A stretch of DNA of 64,000 nucleotides from JBDRLU01 sp043812795 (GCA_043812795.1 JBDRLU010000033.1:1-64000), one strand, 5' to 3'. Positions 7,476 through 16,992 are shown, counted from the first letter of the stretch. The notes: generated by a model not told the origin, from the letters alone. Numbers and translations are program-made.

Positions 7476-9002
7476 ATGCCAGCTAAGACCTTGATGGTAC
7501 AGGGTACCGCGTCTTCAGTGGGTAAGAGCGTGCTGGTGACGGCTCTCTGTCGGATTTTCCGTCAGGACGGCTTTAAGGTAGCTCCATTCAAGGCACAGAA
7601 CATGGCTCTCAACTCTTTCGTGACGAAAGAAGGGGGTGAAATCGGCCGGGCCCAGGTGGTGCAGGCGGAAGCGGCCGGTATCGAGCCGTCCATTTATATG
7701 AACCCGGTCTTGCTCAAACCCGAAGCTGACGCCAGGTCGCAGGTGATTGTCCTGGGTAAGGTAGCCCGGACGTTAAAGGCGAGCCAGTATTATGATTACA
7801 CGCCTCACTTGCTGGGGGTGATTGAAGACTCCCTTAATCGACTGCGTGCCAGCTATGACATTATCCTGATTGAAGGTGCCGGCAGCCCGGCCGAGATAAA
7901 TTTGAAAGAGAGAGAGATAGTCAATATGCGGATTGCCCGCATGGCAGGAGCGCCGGTCTTACTGGTAGGCGATATCGACCGCGGCGGCGTCTTTGCCTCT
8001 ATCGTCGGCACGCTGGAACTTTTGACCGGGGCCGAGCGCGGACTGGTGAAAGGACTCGTTATCAACAAGTTTCGCGGCGACGTGACCTTGCTTCAGCCGG
8101 GGCTGGACCTGTTGGAGCAAAAAACCGGTAAACCGGTGCTGGGGGTAATTCCCTACTTTCGGGGGATAAGCATTGCCCAGGAGGACTCGGTCTATCTGGA
8201 CGAGCGGCGGGCTTCGTCAACCGGCGGTATCGGGATTACCGTCATCCGCTTACCCCACATTTCCAACTACGACGACTTCGACCCTCTGGAGGAGATGGGC
8301 TGCACGCTCCGCTACGTTACTGAGCCTGCCGAGCTGAGTAATCCCGACCTCATAATCTTACCCGGCACCAAAAGTACCATTACCGATTTGATGTATTTGA
8401 AGGAGCGAGGGCTGGCGGAGGCTATCATCGGGCGGGCTAAGGCCGGCACGCCGGTAATTGGTATTTGCGGCGGGTTCCAGATGCTGGGTAAGATAATTAA
8501 CGACCCAAATCACGTTGAGTCGGACGAAAGTAGTGTTGTCGGCCTGGGCTTACTGGACATCGAGACCACTTTCGGTCAGGTCAAGACGACCACCCAGATT
8601 AAAGCGCGGGTAAGTGCCGATAACGGTCTCTTTACGGGGTTGAAGGATACAGAGATAACCGGCTACGAGATTCACATGGGGCAGACCAGTCGCCAGAAAT
8701 ACACGCCGGCATTTCAGGTTGTGGCGACGCCCGAAGGCAAGGCTGACTATTCCGACGGAGCGGCCAGCGATGATGGCCTTGTTTTCGGTAGCTATATTCA
8801 CGGCCTGTTTCACAATGCGAAGTTCACGCAGACTTTAGTGAACCGCCTGCGGCAACTCCGCGGGCTGCCGGTGGCTGCAGCGTCACCGGCCGATAAAGAT
8901 AAGCAATATGACGAGCTGGCCGATATCGTCAGGCAAAATCTGGACATGTCTCAAATTTACCGGATAGCCCTGGAGAAGAAGTATGGCCGGAAGAAGCGAT
9001 AG
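7476..9002 (+). CDS. cobQ: Cobyric acid synthase
   Basis: A 508-residue CobQ/CbiP protein, full length. The N-terminal ATP-dependent synthetase domain begins VQGTASSVGKSVLVTALCR, with APFKAQNMALNS soon after. The C-terminal glutaminase domain carries the nucleophile in VIGICGGFQML and the His in SYIHGLF. It amidates four side chains of adenosylcobyrinic a,c-diamide with ammonia from glutamine. In an organism that salvages corrinoids it can act on cobyrinate intermediates or support remodelling. It starts five bases after the ATPase stop and overlaps the cobO start by 20 bases. Confidence 0.92.
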   Translation: MPAKTLMVQGTASSVGKSVLVTALCRIFRQDGFKVAPFKAQNMALNSFVTKEGGEIGRAQVVQAEAAGIEPSIYMNPVLLKPEADARSQVIVLGKVARTLKASQYYDYTPHLLGVIEDSLNRLRASYDIILIEGAGSPAEINLKEREIVNMRIARMAGAPVLLVGDIDRGGVFASIVGTLELLTGAERGLVKGLVINKFRGDVTLLQPGLDLLEQKTGKPVLGVIPYFRGISIAQEDSVYLDERRASSTGGIGITVIRLPHISNYDDFDPLEEMGCTLRYVTEPAELSNPDLIILPGTKSTITDLMYLKERGLAEAIIGRAKAGTPVIGICGGFQMLGKIINDPNHVESDESSVVGLGLLDIETTFGQVKTTTQIKARVSADNGLFTGLKDTEITGYEIHMGQTSRQKYTPAFQVVATPEGKADYSDGAASDDGLVFGSYIHGLFHNAKFTQTLVNRLRQLRGLPVAAASPADKDKQYDELADIVRQNLDMSQIYRIALEKKYGRKKR

Positions 9003-9507
9003 AGGTCTCATCCAGATATACACTGGGGAAGGCAAGGGTAAAACTACTGCGGCGCTGGGTACCGCCATCAGGGCGACGGGGCAGGGTCTGCGTGTGGGCT
9101 TTATTCAGTTCCTCAAAGGTGAACCCACTGGAGAGCACCTGTTCGTGTCCCTCTATCAGCCCTTCGATATTGTTCAGATAAGCACTGGAGATATTTTTAT
9201 CAAATCTCAAGAACAATTGAAAGAGGAAGCGCAGCGGACTTTGGCTTATGCCGAGGAACAGATGCTGGGCGGTAAGTATGATTTACTTGTCCTGGATGAG
9301 ATTTTTATTGCGACTCACAAAGGTTTTATCACTATCCGGCAAGTACTGGACTTATTGGAGAAAAAGCCGGCCCGGCTCGAGCTGGTGCTGACCGGGCGGG
9401 ACGCGCCTCCTGAAATAATCGAGCGGGCCGATTTGGTGACTGAAATGCGATTGGTCAAGCACCCGTTTCGCCGTGGTATCGCTGCCCGGCGTGGTATTGA
9501 ATACTGA
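8983..9507 (+). CDS. cobO: Cob(I)yrinic acid a,c-diamide adenosyltransferase
   Basis: A 174-residue CobA/CobO/BtuR-type adenosyltransferase. The P-loop is GEGKGKTTAALG, followed by VGFIQFLKG and the Walker-B-like LLVLDEI. It transfers the 5'-deoxyadenosyl group from ATP to cob(I)alamin-type corrinoids, giving the coenzyme form needed by the acyl-CoA mutases of this window. The start codon lies inside cobQ, so translation is coupled. Confidence 0.9.
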   Translation: MAGRSDRGLIQIYTGEGKGKTTAALGTAIRATGQGLRVGFIQFLKGEPTGEHLFVSLYQPFDIVQISTGDIFIKSQEQLKEEAQRTLAYAEEQMLGGKYDLLVLDEIFIATHKGFITIRQVLDLLEKKPARLELVLTGRDAPPEIIERADLVTEMRLVKHPFRRGIAARRGIEY

Positions 9508-9522
9508 TAAAAGGAGTACATT

Positions 9523-10206
9523 ATGGAACAGGCATTTGCTTCATGGAGTGGTGGTAAGGACTGCTGTCTGGCCCTTTACCGGGCCATTGCCAGCGGGCTG
9601 CAAGTCAGCTATCTGGTAAATACGGTCAGCGAAGACGGCCTGCAATCAAGGAGTCACGGTCTGGCGGCGAAGTGGGTGCAGATGCAGGCGCAGGCTATCG
9701 GCATTCCGGTAATTCAACAACCGACCGCAAAGGATAACTACGAGGCCCAGTTCAAGAGCGTGTTGCGTACCTTGAACCGCCAGGGAATAACCGCGGGTGT
9801 TTTCGGTGATATCGATTTCAATGCCCACCGGGAGTGGGTGGACAGGGTCTGCGCCGAGACAGGTATGACGCCCCATTTACCGCTCTGGGAGGAGAATCAA
9901 AAGGCCCTGTTTCAAGAATTTATCGACCTGGGCTTTGAAGCGGTGGTAGTATCAACCCGCGCCGATGTGCTGGGTGAGGAATGGCTAGGACGGAAGCTAG
10001 ACGCCGGTTTTCTGGCCGATTTGGCCAAACTGCCGGGTGTCACCGCCTGCGGGGAAGCCGGTGAATATCACACCCTGGTGATTGACGGGCCTCTCTTTCA
10101 AAAGAGAATAGAAATCACCGCCGCGAATAAGGTATTAAGAGAATGCCGCTGGTTCCTGGAGATAACCGACTGCGGACTAAAACCCAAAAGAGAAAAGGTA
10201 CGTTAA
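9523..10206 (+). CDS. DUF71/COG2102 PP-loop ATPase, probable B12 salvage type
   Basis: A 227-residue protein with the PP-loop SWSGGKDCCLALYRA at the N-terminus and a GDIDFNAHREW segment in the middle, hallmarks of the DUF71/COG2102 (diphthine-ammonia ligase-related) family. In archaea and eukaryotes members make diphthamide. A bacterial branch has been predicted from genome context to act in B12 salvage, and the position at the end of the riboswitch operon fits that branch. The reaction is likely ATP-dependent amidation or adenylation in the cytoplasm, but it is unproven. An AAAGGAG site precedes the ATG. Confidence 0.8.
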   Translation: MEQAFASWSGGKDCCLALYRAIASGLQVSYLVNTVSEDGLQSRSHGLAAKWVQMQAQAIGIPVIQQPTAKDNYEAQFKSVLRTLNRQGITAGVFGDIDFNAHREWVDRVCAETGMTPHLPLWEENQKALFQEFIDLGFEAVVVSTRADVLGEEWLGRKLDAGFLADLAKLPGVTACGEAGEYHTLVIDGPLFQKRIEITAANKVLRECRWFLEITDCGLKPKREKVR

Positions 10207-10214
10207 CTGCGACA

Positions 10215-10991
10215 TCACCAGGCTGTCTGGCCGCCGTCGACGGCGATAACCTGACCGGTGATATAGGAGGACGCTTCGCTGGCCAGGAAGATGACCGTCC
10301 CTCTCAGTTCGCCTTCCTGTCCTAACCGGCCCATAGGAACGAACTGAAGCAGTTCTTTTTCCGTCTTCTCGAGTAGGCTTTTAGTCATGCGGGTCTTGAA
10401 GAAGTAGGGGGCGATAGCGTTCACGCGAATGTTGTATTTGGCCCATTCCACGGCAAGCTGTTTGGTCATGATGGCTACCGCCGCTTTGCTGGCCTGGTAG
10501 CCGATAGCCTGCATCCCCCTGGGGTCAACGGCAAATAGCCCGGTTGAGGAAGAAACATTAATGATATTGCCGCCACCACTTTTCATCATTTCTTTGGCCA
10601 CCAACTGGCTGCAAATCAAAGTCCCCTTGGCATTGGTGTTCATTACCATGTCCCATTTGTCGAGGGGCATCTCTTCCGGTAATGCCCCCCAGGATATCCC
10701 GGCGTTATTGACGAGAATATCTATTTTCCCCCACTGGCGCAATGTTTCCGTGACGATTTGTTTGACCCCTTCGACGTCACTGACATCGGCCTTTACCGCC
10801 AGGCAGTCGATACCGAGTTGCTTGATTTTGTCGTAGGTTGGTACCAGCCATTCATCACGGCGTGCCGTGATAACGACCTTGGCACCAGACTCACCGAGAC
10901 CGATGGCGATTTCTTCACCCAGCCCCCTCGAGCCGCCGGTGACGATGGCTACTTTGTCGGTCAGTTTGAAAATTTCGCTTGCACTTTTCAT
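10215..10991 (-). CDS. SDR-family NAD(P)-dependent oxidoreductase
   Basis: A 258-residue classical short-chain dehydrogenase. The cofactor motif TGGSRGLGEEIA, the NNAG motif and the catalytic Ser-Tyr-Lys set (NVSSSTG, YQASKAA) are present, as is the VNAIAPYFFKT loop. The sequence resembles gluconate 5-dehydrogenase or 3-oxoacyl reductase types. It probably oxidises a hydroxyacyl or polyol substrate. It converges on the B12 operon end with only eight bases between stops and diverges from the mutase gene, so it may share the catabolic role of that island. Exact substrate cannot be read from sequence. Confidence 0.85.
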   Translation of the reverse strand: MKSASEIFKLTDKVAIVTGGSRGLGEEIAIGLGESGAKVVITARRDEWLVPTYDKIKQLGIDCLAVKADVSDVEGVKQIVTETLRQWGKIDILVNNAGISWGALPEEMPLDKWDMVMNTNAKGTLICSQLVAKEMMKSGGGNIINVSSSTGLFAVDPRGMQAIGYQASKAAVAIMTKQLAVEWAKYNIRVNAIAPYFFKTRMTKSLLEKTEKELLQFVPMGRLGQEGELRGTVIFLASEASSYITGQVIAVDGGQTAW

Positions 10992-11121
10992 ATTTCACTC
11001 CCATAGCGAATTTTGTGAGTCAATTAAGGGTCACATTTTGAGGAATCGTTTATATTTACCCATACAAATGAGGCGATGTCAAATGTTTGGACGTGTAAGG
11101 GAAAGGGCAAGGAGATGGAAG

Positions 11122-11151
11122 TTGGACGGTAATAGAGGTAAGTTGTATAAT
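11122..11151 (+). promoter_or_regulatory. Promoter of the acyl-CoA mutase operon
   Basis: TTGGAC, 18 bases, TATAAT. The expected start is about 40 bases upstream of the mutase ATG at 11198. Confidence 0.55.
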
Positions 11152-11197
11152 TTCAGTGCTTAAACTGAGGTCGGCAAAAAGGGGATGAGGACGCAAA

Positions 11198-12958
11198 ATG
11201 CCCGGAATGTTTGATAAAGGACGTCTGCGTGAAGTAAAGCGGCAGCGAAAAGAGTGGGAGCAAGGGCCGCTAAAACAGTCCCTCGACCGGTTTGGCGCCA
11301 AGGGAAGCCCCAACAAGTTTTACACTCCGCTAGACATTGCAGATTCCGATTTTCTGGATGATGTTGGGTTCCCCGGACAATACCCTTTTACGGCTGGTGC
11401 CTATCCCAGCCAGGTGCCGGGCAGCGGGCCGGTAACCGGCGGCTATCATATCGGTGGTGGGGGTGGGCTGGTCAGGGCCGGGCGCTACCTGGGCTACGGA
11501 ACGGCGGAAGATACGCGGGACTATTATCGCAGCGAGATTAAGCGGGGCCGGACCGGCGGCCCGAATATTGCCTTCGACCTGCCCACGCAGATTGGCCTGG
11601 ATTCGGACGACCCTCAGGCTCAGGGCGAGGTGGGGAAAACTGGTGTTGCCTTCGATACGCTCGACGATTTTGCTGTAATCTACGAACCTTTTCAGGGGGG
11701 AAATAATCTCGATAAGATAGCCTCTAACTGGACGATTAACGCACCGGCGAACGTCATTCTGGCGGCCTATATCGCCCTTGCTGAGCGAAGAGGCATTCCC
11801 CTGAATAAACTCAGGGGGACCCTGCAAAACGATATCCTGAAAGAATATATTGCCCGCGGCACTTACATCTTCCCGCCGCGACATTCTTTGCGCCTGACCA
11901 GAGACATTATTGTCTTTTGTACCGGTCATTTGCCGTCGCTTAATCCAATCAGTATCTCCGGCTATCACATGAGGGAAGCCGGAGCGAGCCGCGTGCAGGC
12001 TCTGGCTTTTACCATGGCGAATGCGATGGCTTATCTACAGTTGGGCGTAGCTGCGGGCCTGGATGTGGATACATTTGTCCCCCGGTTTACCTTCAACACT
12101 CTCAGCGGCGGCATGGAAGTGCTGAAGGAAATATGTGCTCGCCGGGCCAGTCGCCGGATGTGGGCAAAAATAATGCGGGACAGATTTAAAAGTAAAAACC
12201 CGAGGAACTGGACTTTGCGGGAGGCCGGTGGGTTTATGACGGGTTGCTGGACAGCCACGCCCCAGCGTCCCCTGAATAACCTGACCCGGGCTGTTATCGG
12301 TGGAGTAGCGGGAGCACTGGCCGGTTATATTCCGTCGGTGGAACCTCCGTACGACGAGCCGCTGGGACTGGGCTGGAGTATCGAGGCACAGCAACTGGCC
12401 GAGGATGCCGCCCGTATCATACACTACGAAGCTAAACTCAGCGAAGTAACCGACCCGCTGGCCGGCTCTTATTACATCGAAGCCATGACCAACCGGATAG
12501 AAGGAGAAGCCTGGGGTTTAATCGAGAAGATAGATGGTATGGGCGGGGCCGTGGGTGCCATTGAGAACGGGTTTATGAGCAGTGCCATCGCTCAGAAAGC
12601 CTATGAATTTCAGAGGAAGCTAGAGACAGGCGAGGAGACGGTTACCGGGGTGAATGCTTTTACCGGAGAGCAGGAGATAGATGTACTGCCTAACCGCATG
12701 GTGCCTTACCCTTACGACCCCGTGAAGCGTGCCCGGGCTGAGGCCAAACAGGTGAGAAAATTAAGCAAAGTAAGAAAACAGAGGGATGGCCGCCGGGTCA
12801 AGAGAATTCTCACCCAACTAAAGGAAGCTGCCGGAAACGATAAAATCAATTTGATGCCGCTGACTATCGAGGCGGTTAAGGCTTACGCGACTATCGGCGA
12901 GATTTGCGGCACGCTGAAAGAAGTCTTTGGCGAATATTCCGCTTACGGCCGGCTCTAA
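11198..12958 (+). CDS. Methylmalonyl-CoA mutase-family large subunit, divergent
   Basis: A 586-residue acyl-CoA mutase catalytic subunit (TIM barrel). Recognisable family blocks are YPFTAGAYPS, RYLGYGTAEDT, IAFDLPTQIGLDSD, GTLQNDILKEYIARGTYIFPP and ISISGYHMREAGA. By comparison with P. shermanii methylmalonyl-CoA mutase it keeps the equivalents of Tyr89, Gln197, Arg207 and His244, so a carboxyacyl-CoA is plausible. The HxQ of the usual LRFHTQTAG segment is replaced by AGG with a two-residue insertion (LREAGGFMTGC), and EPFQGGNN adds an insertion near residue 165. There is no B12-binding domain, so it needs a separate small subunit, not found here. The next gene is a CoA transferase. The exact substrate is uncertain. 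Confidence 0.85.
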   Translation: MPGMFDKGRLREVKRQRKEWEQGPLKQSLDRFGAKGSPNKFYTPLDIADSDFLDDVGFPGQYPFTAGAYPSQVPGSGPVTGGYHIGGGGGLVRAGRYLGYGTAEDTRDYYRSEIKRGRTGGPNIAFDLPTQIGLDSDDPQAQGEVGKTGVAFDTLDDFAVIYEPFQGGNNLDKIASNWTINAPANVILAAYIALAERRGIPLNKLRGTLQNDILKEYIARGTYIFPPRHSLRLTRDIIVFCTGHLPSLNPISISGYHMREAGASRVQALAFTMANAMAYLQLGVAAGLDVDTFVPRFTFNTLSGGMEVLKEICARRASRRMWAKIMRDRFKSKNPRNWTLREAGGFMTGCWTATPQRPLNNLTRAVIGGVAGALAGYIPSVEPPYDEPLGLGWSIEAQQLAEDAARIIHYEAKLSEVTDPLAGSYYIEAMTNRIEGEAWGLIEKIDGMGGAVGAIENGFMSSAIAQKAYEFQRKLETGEETVTGVNAFTGEQEIDVLPNRMVPYPYDPVKRARAEAKQVRKLSKVRKQRDGRRVKRILTQLKEAAGNDKINLMPLTIEAVKAYATIGEICGTLKEVFGEYSAYGRL

Positions 12959-12980
12959 TTCCAGCGATTGGAGGAGAGAA

Positions 12981-14192
12981 ATGGAAGGACCGCTATCTAA
13001 AATAAGGGTACTGGCCCTGGAAAACTATCTTGCCGGGCCGGTGGCCTCGATGACGATGGGTGACCTGGGAGCTGAGATAATCAAGATTGAGCCGCCGCAG
13101 GGAGATTTGAGCCGTCTTACCGTCGGCCCGAACCACAAAGGTGAGTCCAACCATTTTTTAAGCTGGAACCGGAATAAGAAGGGTATCGTCCTTGACTTGA
13201 GGACGGCTACGGGGAAAGAGGCCTTCTACGACCTGGTCAAGCAGTCGGACGTCGTCATCAACAATTTCCGGCCCGGCGTCATGGCCCGCCTGGGAGCGGA
13301 CTACGATTCTCTCAAAAAAATTAACCCAAAGATAATCTGCGTTAATATCACGGGGATGGGACCTTCCGGGCCTTCGCGCGACCGTCCCCAGGTCGAATCA
13401 ACGGCCTCAGGTATCAGCGGTATCATGAGTGTTACCGGCGAGCCGGGCGGGCGGCCGATTAGACCCGGCCCGGCCATGTCCGATTTAGCCAATGCCCTCT
13501 ATGCCGTCATCGGTACGATATCGGCTCTTTACGAACGGGAGCAGACAGGGAAAGGGCAAAACGTTAATGTTTCATTGCTGGGCGCCAGCGTAGCTCTGAT
13601 GGGCTACCATATCAGCTACTATACGTGCTCCGGGATTTTACCCGAGCCGATGGGTTCCGGTTATCCTTTCACGGTCCCGTATGGGGCTTACAAGACGAAA
13701 GACAGCTACGTTGTGCTGGGGCCGTGCTGGCCCCGCATCGCCCGGGCCGTCGGTGCAGAGTGGCTGGTTGACGACCCCCGATTTGCCGAAGCGGAAAATC
13801 GTCTGAATAACCGGGTGGAACTCGACCGGGAAATGGAGAAATGTCTGGCAAGCGCCACTACGGAAGAATGGCTGGATATTTTCTATGCCGAAGACATCGT
13901 CGCCGGGCCTTTCAACACAGTGGATAAAGTGATTACCGACCCTCAGGTTAACCATCTGAACATGATATTAAATATGGAACATCCCCTGGGCGGGGCTATT
14001 AAAGTGGCGGGTAATCCGGTCCAGATGCCTTCTCTAAAAGGGCAACATTCACCGCCGCCCATTCTGGGGCAGCACACCGACGAAATATTCGGTAGAGTTC
14101 TCGGTTATTCCGAAGATAAGATAGCGAGTCTAAAGAAAGAACAGGAGGCGCATTCTGAAGAGACCAGGAAACACGTGCGTAAGGAGAAATAG
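12981..14192 (+). CDS. CaiB/BaiF family III CoA transferase
   Basis: A 403-residue type III CoA transferase. Near the N-terminus it has RVLALENYLAGPVASMTMGDLGAEIIKIE, then FLSWNRNKKGIVLDL and NNFRPGVMARLG, the family signature, with the catalytic Asp expected in MSDLANAL. It moves CoA between carboxylic acids in the cytoplasm. The chosen ATG is 22 bases after the mutase stop and has GGAGGAG in front; an in-frame upstream extension would overlap the mutase and lacks such a site. It probably activates or recycles the acid handled by the mutase. Confidence 0.87.
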   Translation: MEGPLSKIRVLALENYLAGPVASMTMGDLGAEIIKIEPPQGDLSRLTVGPNHKGESNHFLSWNRNKKGIVLDLRTATGKEAFYDLVKQSDVVINNFRPGVMARLGADYDSLKKINPKIICVNITGMGPSGPSRDRPQVESTASGISGIMSVTGEPGGRPIRPGPAMSDLANALYAVIGTISALYEREQTGKGQNVNVSLLGASVALMGYHISYYTCSGILPEPMGSGYPFTVPYGAYKTKDSYVVLGPCWPRIARAVGAEWLVDDPRFAEAENRLNNRVELDREMEKCLASATTEEWLDIFYAEDIVAGPFNTVDKVITDPQVNHLNMILNMEHPLGGAIKVAGNPVQMPSLKGQHSPPPILGQHTDEIFGRVLGYSEDKIASLKKEQEAHSEETRKHVRKEK

Positions 14193-14284
14193 GGTTCTCC
14201 TGTATCTATTATTTAGAAGACATTTTTTCTTGGTACGACCTTACCCCTAACCCCTTCTCCTTCCAGGGGAGGGGAAATAAGAAT

Positions 14285-14306
14285 AAGTCCCGAAGCTTCG
14301 GGACTT
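14285..14306. repeat. Perfect 22-bp palindrome
   Basis: AAGTCCCGAAG joined directly to CTTCGGGACTT. It lies between the CoA transferase and MmgE/PrpD genes, next to a CCCTAACCCCTTCTCC-type intergenic repeat at about 14245-14280. No U run follows, so it may be a REP-type element or weak terminator. Confidence 0.45.
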
Positions 14307-14355
14307 CTGACAACTACTGATATTGTTTGAGGGGATGATACCATTGGAGAAGTGA

Positions 14356-15720
14356 ATGGTAACTGAGACGGTAGCCAGATTTAATGTTAATATGGACTAT
14401 AAAGCCCTTCCCCAGGAAGCTGTCAGACTGGCCAGGAAGCATATCATGGACTGTCTGGGCGTTGCCCTGGCCGGTTCCGTCGAGCCGGCGGTTGATATCG
14501 TAGCGGGATACCTGAACGATATAGGGGGCACTGCCGAGGCAACCGTAGTTGCCCGGAAATTCAAGACCTCGGCGCCTCAGGCGGCTTTGCTGAACGGCGT
14601 TATCGCCCATGTGCTGGACTACGATGACGTTTCCTGGACGTGGAATGGACATCCTTCGGTAGCCGTGCTGCCGGCAGTGCTGTCCCTGGGTGAAAAAAAG
14701 AATGCTTCCGGTAAAGAAATTATCACCGCATATCTTACCGGCATTGAAGTCGGGGCCAAGATATCGCTGGGACTGAAAGGACATTACGAGGCCGGATGGC
14801 ACGCCACGGCAACGCTGGGCACGATGGCGGCGACGGCGGCAGCGGCCAATCTGCTCAGGCTGGATGTAAGGCAAACGCAAATGGCACTGGGGATAGCGGC
14901 GTCAATGGCATCCGGTACGCGACAAAACTTCGGGACGATGACCAAGCCGCTGCATGCCGGTAAAGCGGCCTATAATGGCGTTATGGCGGCCAGCTTGGCC
15001 CAAAAAGGATTTACTGCCGAAGCTAATATCCTGGAAGCACCGATGGGCTTTGCCCGGCTGATGGGTGGTGGTGATGACGTCGAAAGAATGGCGCAAAATC
15101 TGGGCCGTCCCTTCGATATTATCGAGAACGGTCTGACGCTGAAGCCTTATCCCTGCTGTCGCTTCGCCCACCGCTGCATCGATGCCGTGCTCTATCTCGA
15201 GAATAAACACCGGATTATCGCCGATGATGTGGCTGAAGTTATCTGCCAGACCAGTCCGTTAATACCTACTTTTCTGCTCTATTCTTCTCCGAAGACCGGC
15301 GCCGAGGCTAAGTTCAGCATGCAATACTGCATGGCGGTAGCCCTTCTCGACCGGGAGATGGGGCTGCAGCAATTTACCGAAACCAGAGTCAACCGGGCTG
15401 ACGTGCAGACTCTTATGACTAAAGTGAGATACAACCATGCCGGTAAAACGACCACTAAAGTCGGGGATGCCATGACAGAACCGGAGGAGGTATTAATCAA
15501 ACTCCGTAACGGTGACGAGCTCCGTCAGACTGTCACCCTGGGTAAAGGCGAGCCGGATAATCCGATGAGCGACCTTGAAGTTGCGGCCAAGTTTCGCGAT
15601 TGTGCTCGTCTGGTTTTCACTCCCCGAAAGCAGGACAGAGTCTTAGAATTGCTAATGAAACTGGAGTCGGTGGAGCGAGTTTCCGAACTGATGGATACGC
15701 TGGCAATTGCCGATACATAA
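14356..15720 (+). CDS. MmgE/PrpD family protein
   Basis: A 454-residue MmgE/PrpD protein. Typical segments are KHIMDCLGVALAGS, AALLNGVIAHVLDYDDV, HPSVAVLPA, GWHATATLGTMAATAAAANLL and KPLHAGKAAYNGVMAA, all in family order. Members include 2-methylcitrate dehydratase, cis-aconitate decarboxylase and iminodisuccinate epimerase, so it probably dehydrates, decarboxylates or epimerises a dicarboxylic or tricarboxylic acid. It lies between a CoA transferase and a LarA-like epimerase, and the sequence does not decide the substrate. Confidence 0.87.
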   Translation: MVTETVARFNVNMDYKALPQEAVRLARKHIMDCLGVALAGSVEPAVDIVAGYLNDIGGTAEATVVARKFKTSAPQAALLNGVIAHVLDYDDVSWTWNGHPSVAVLPAVLSLGEKKNASGKEIITAYLTGIEVGAKISLGLKGHYEAGWHATATLGTMAATAAAANLLRLDVRQTQMALGIAASMASGTRQNFGTMTKPLHAGKAAYNGVMAASLAQKGFTAEANILEAPMGFARLMGGGDDVERMAQNLGRPFDIIENGLTLKPYPCCRFAHRCIDAVLYLENKHRIIADDVAEVICQTSPLIPTFLLYSSPKTGAEAKFSMQYCMAVALLDREMGLQQFTETRVNRADVQTLMTKVRYNHAGKTTTKVGDAMTEPEEVLIKLRNGDELRQTVTLGKGEPDNPMSDLEVAAKFRDCARLVFTPRKQDRVLELLMKLESVERVSELMDTLAIADT

Positions 15721-15735
15721 GCGGGAGGTAACAGC

Positions 15736-16992
15736 ATGGCTAACGTTATTAAACTACCGGCGTATCAGTGGTACGACCCGAAAGAGATTGATTATCCCTT
15801 GCCTGACGAGTGGCCGGCGACGGTCTATAAAATTGCCGGGGCTGACCGTCCCGTGATGACCCACGAGCAGATTAAAGCGGCCATTGCTTCCCCTATCGGT
15901 TCGCCGCGCTTAAGAGAGATGGCGAGAGACAAAAAGAAGGTGGTTATCCTGTTTGATGACTTAACGCGCGCCACCCAGGTTTCCCGGCTCGCTCCGGCGG
16001 TCCTGGACGAGCTGAAGGAAGCCGGTGTTCCCGATAATCAGGTAGAGTTTATTTGCGCCGTCGGGGCTCATCAGGCATGGGACCGCGCCGACCTGGCGAA
16101 GAAGCTGGGCGGAGAAATCCTGAACCGCTTCCCGGTCTATAATCACGTCCCTTTTATGAACTGCACTTATCTGGGGAAGACGAGTTATGGTGGCAAAGTC
16201 GAGGTAAGTACCGAGGTAATGTCCGCCGACCTCAAGATAGGCATCGGCGGCATTGTGCCGCACGCTTCCTTCGGCTTTGGCGGAGGTGGGAAAATTATCA
16301 TGCCGGGCGTTTCTTCTTATGAGGCTATCGCAACGCATCACGGCCTGACCCATAAAGCCTTCCGGGAGGAAAGAAGAAAATCCGGTGCCAGCTTCAACTA
16401 TGGGTTCGTCGATGCTAACCCGATGACTCTCGAGGCTATCGAGATGGCCAAAATGGCCGGTCTAGATTTCATTGTCAATTGCCTGATGAACCATTGGGGA
16501 GAACCGGTCGCCATCTACGCCGGCAGCCTTGAGCCAGCCTACTGGGCGGGTGTCAAAGAAGCTAAGACGCACTATCGGGTTGATGGCCCGCAGGATAACG
16601 ATATCGTCATCACCAATGCTTATTGTAAGGGTAACGAGGCTTACCATGCCCTGCAGACCGCTCTACCGCATGTCAGTCGTAAGGGTGGTGACCTGGTGCT
16701 TATCGTAAGCTCACCGCTGGGCTGGGTCTATCATTACCTGAGTGGCAGCCACGGCCAGACTATCGGAGGCCGTACGCAGGCACGTCTGGCAATACCGGAG
16801 TATATTAACCATGTTATCGTCTATTCCGAATTCACCGAACTGAGAACGATAGACCGTTTTGTGGAACAAGACCAGGGTAAAGTCCGGCTCATGAGTAAAT
16901 GGGACGATGTTATCAGTGCTCTCCAGCAATGGCATAGCGCCGGCACCAAGGTGGCCGTCTTTACCGATGGTACGATACAGATATCCGGGTAG
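15736..16992 (+). CDS. LarA-like (DUF2088) nickel-pincer epimerase/racemase family protein
   Basis: A 418-residue LarA-like protein. The N-terminal domain has VVILFDDLTRATQVSRLAP and ICAVGAHQAW, and the central part has GIGGIVPHASFGFGGGGKIIMPGVSSYEAI, where the Lys of GGGGK matches the residue that carries the nickel-pincer cofactor in lactate racemase. Known members racemise or epimerise 2-hydroxyacids. The LarB, LarC and LarE cofactor genes are not in the window. A GGGAGG site precedes the ATG, 15 bases after the MmgE/PrpD stop, so both are probably co-transcribed and act on related hydroxyacids. Confidence 0.8.
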   Translation: MANVIKLPAYQWYDPKEIDYPLPDEWPATVYKIAGADRPVMTHEQIKAAIASPIGSPRLREMARDKKKVVILFDDLTRATQVSRLAPAVLDELKEAGVPDNQVEFICAVGAHQAWDRADLAKKLGGEILNRFPVYNHVPFMNCTYLGKTSYGGKVEVSTEVMSADLKIGIGGIVPHASFGFGGGGKIIMPGVSSYEAIATHHGLTHKAFREERRKSGASFNYGFVDANPMTLEAIEMAKMAGLDFIVNCLMNHWGEPVAIYAGSLEPAYWAGVKEAKTHYRVDGPQDNDIVITNAYCKGNEAYHALQTALPHVSRKGGDLVLIVSSPLGWVYHYLSGSHGQTIGGRTQARLAIPEYINHVIVYSEFTELRTIDRFVEQDQGKVRLMSKWDDVISALQQWHSAGTKVAVFTDGTIQISG

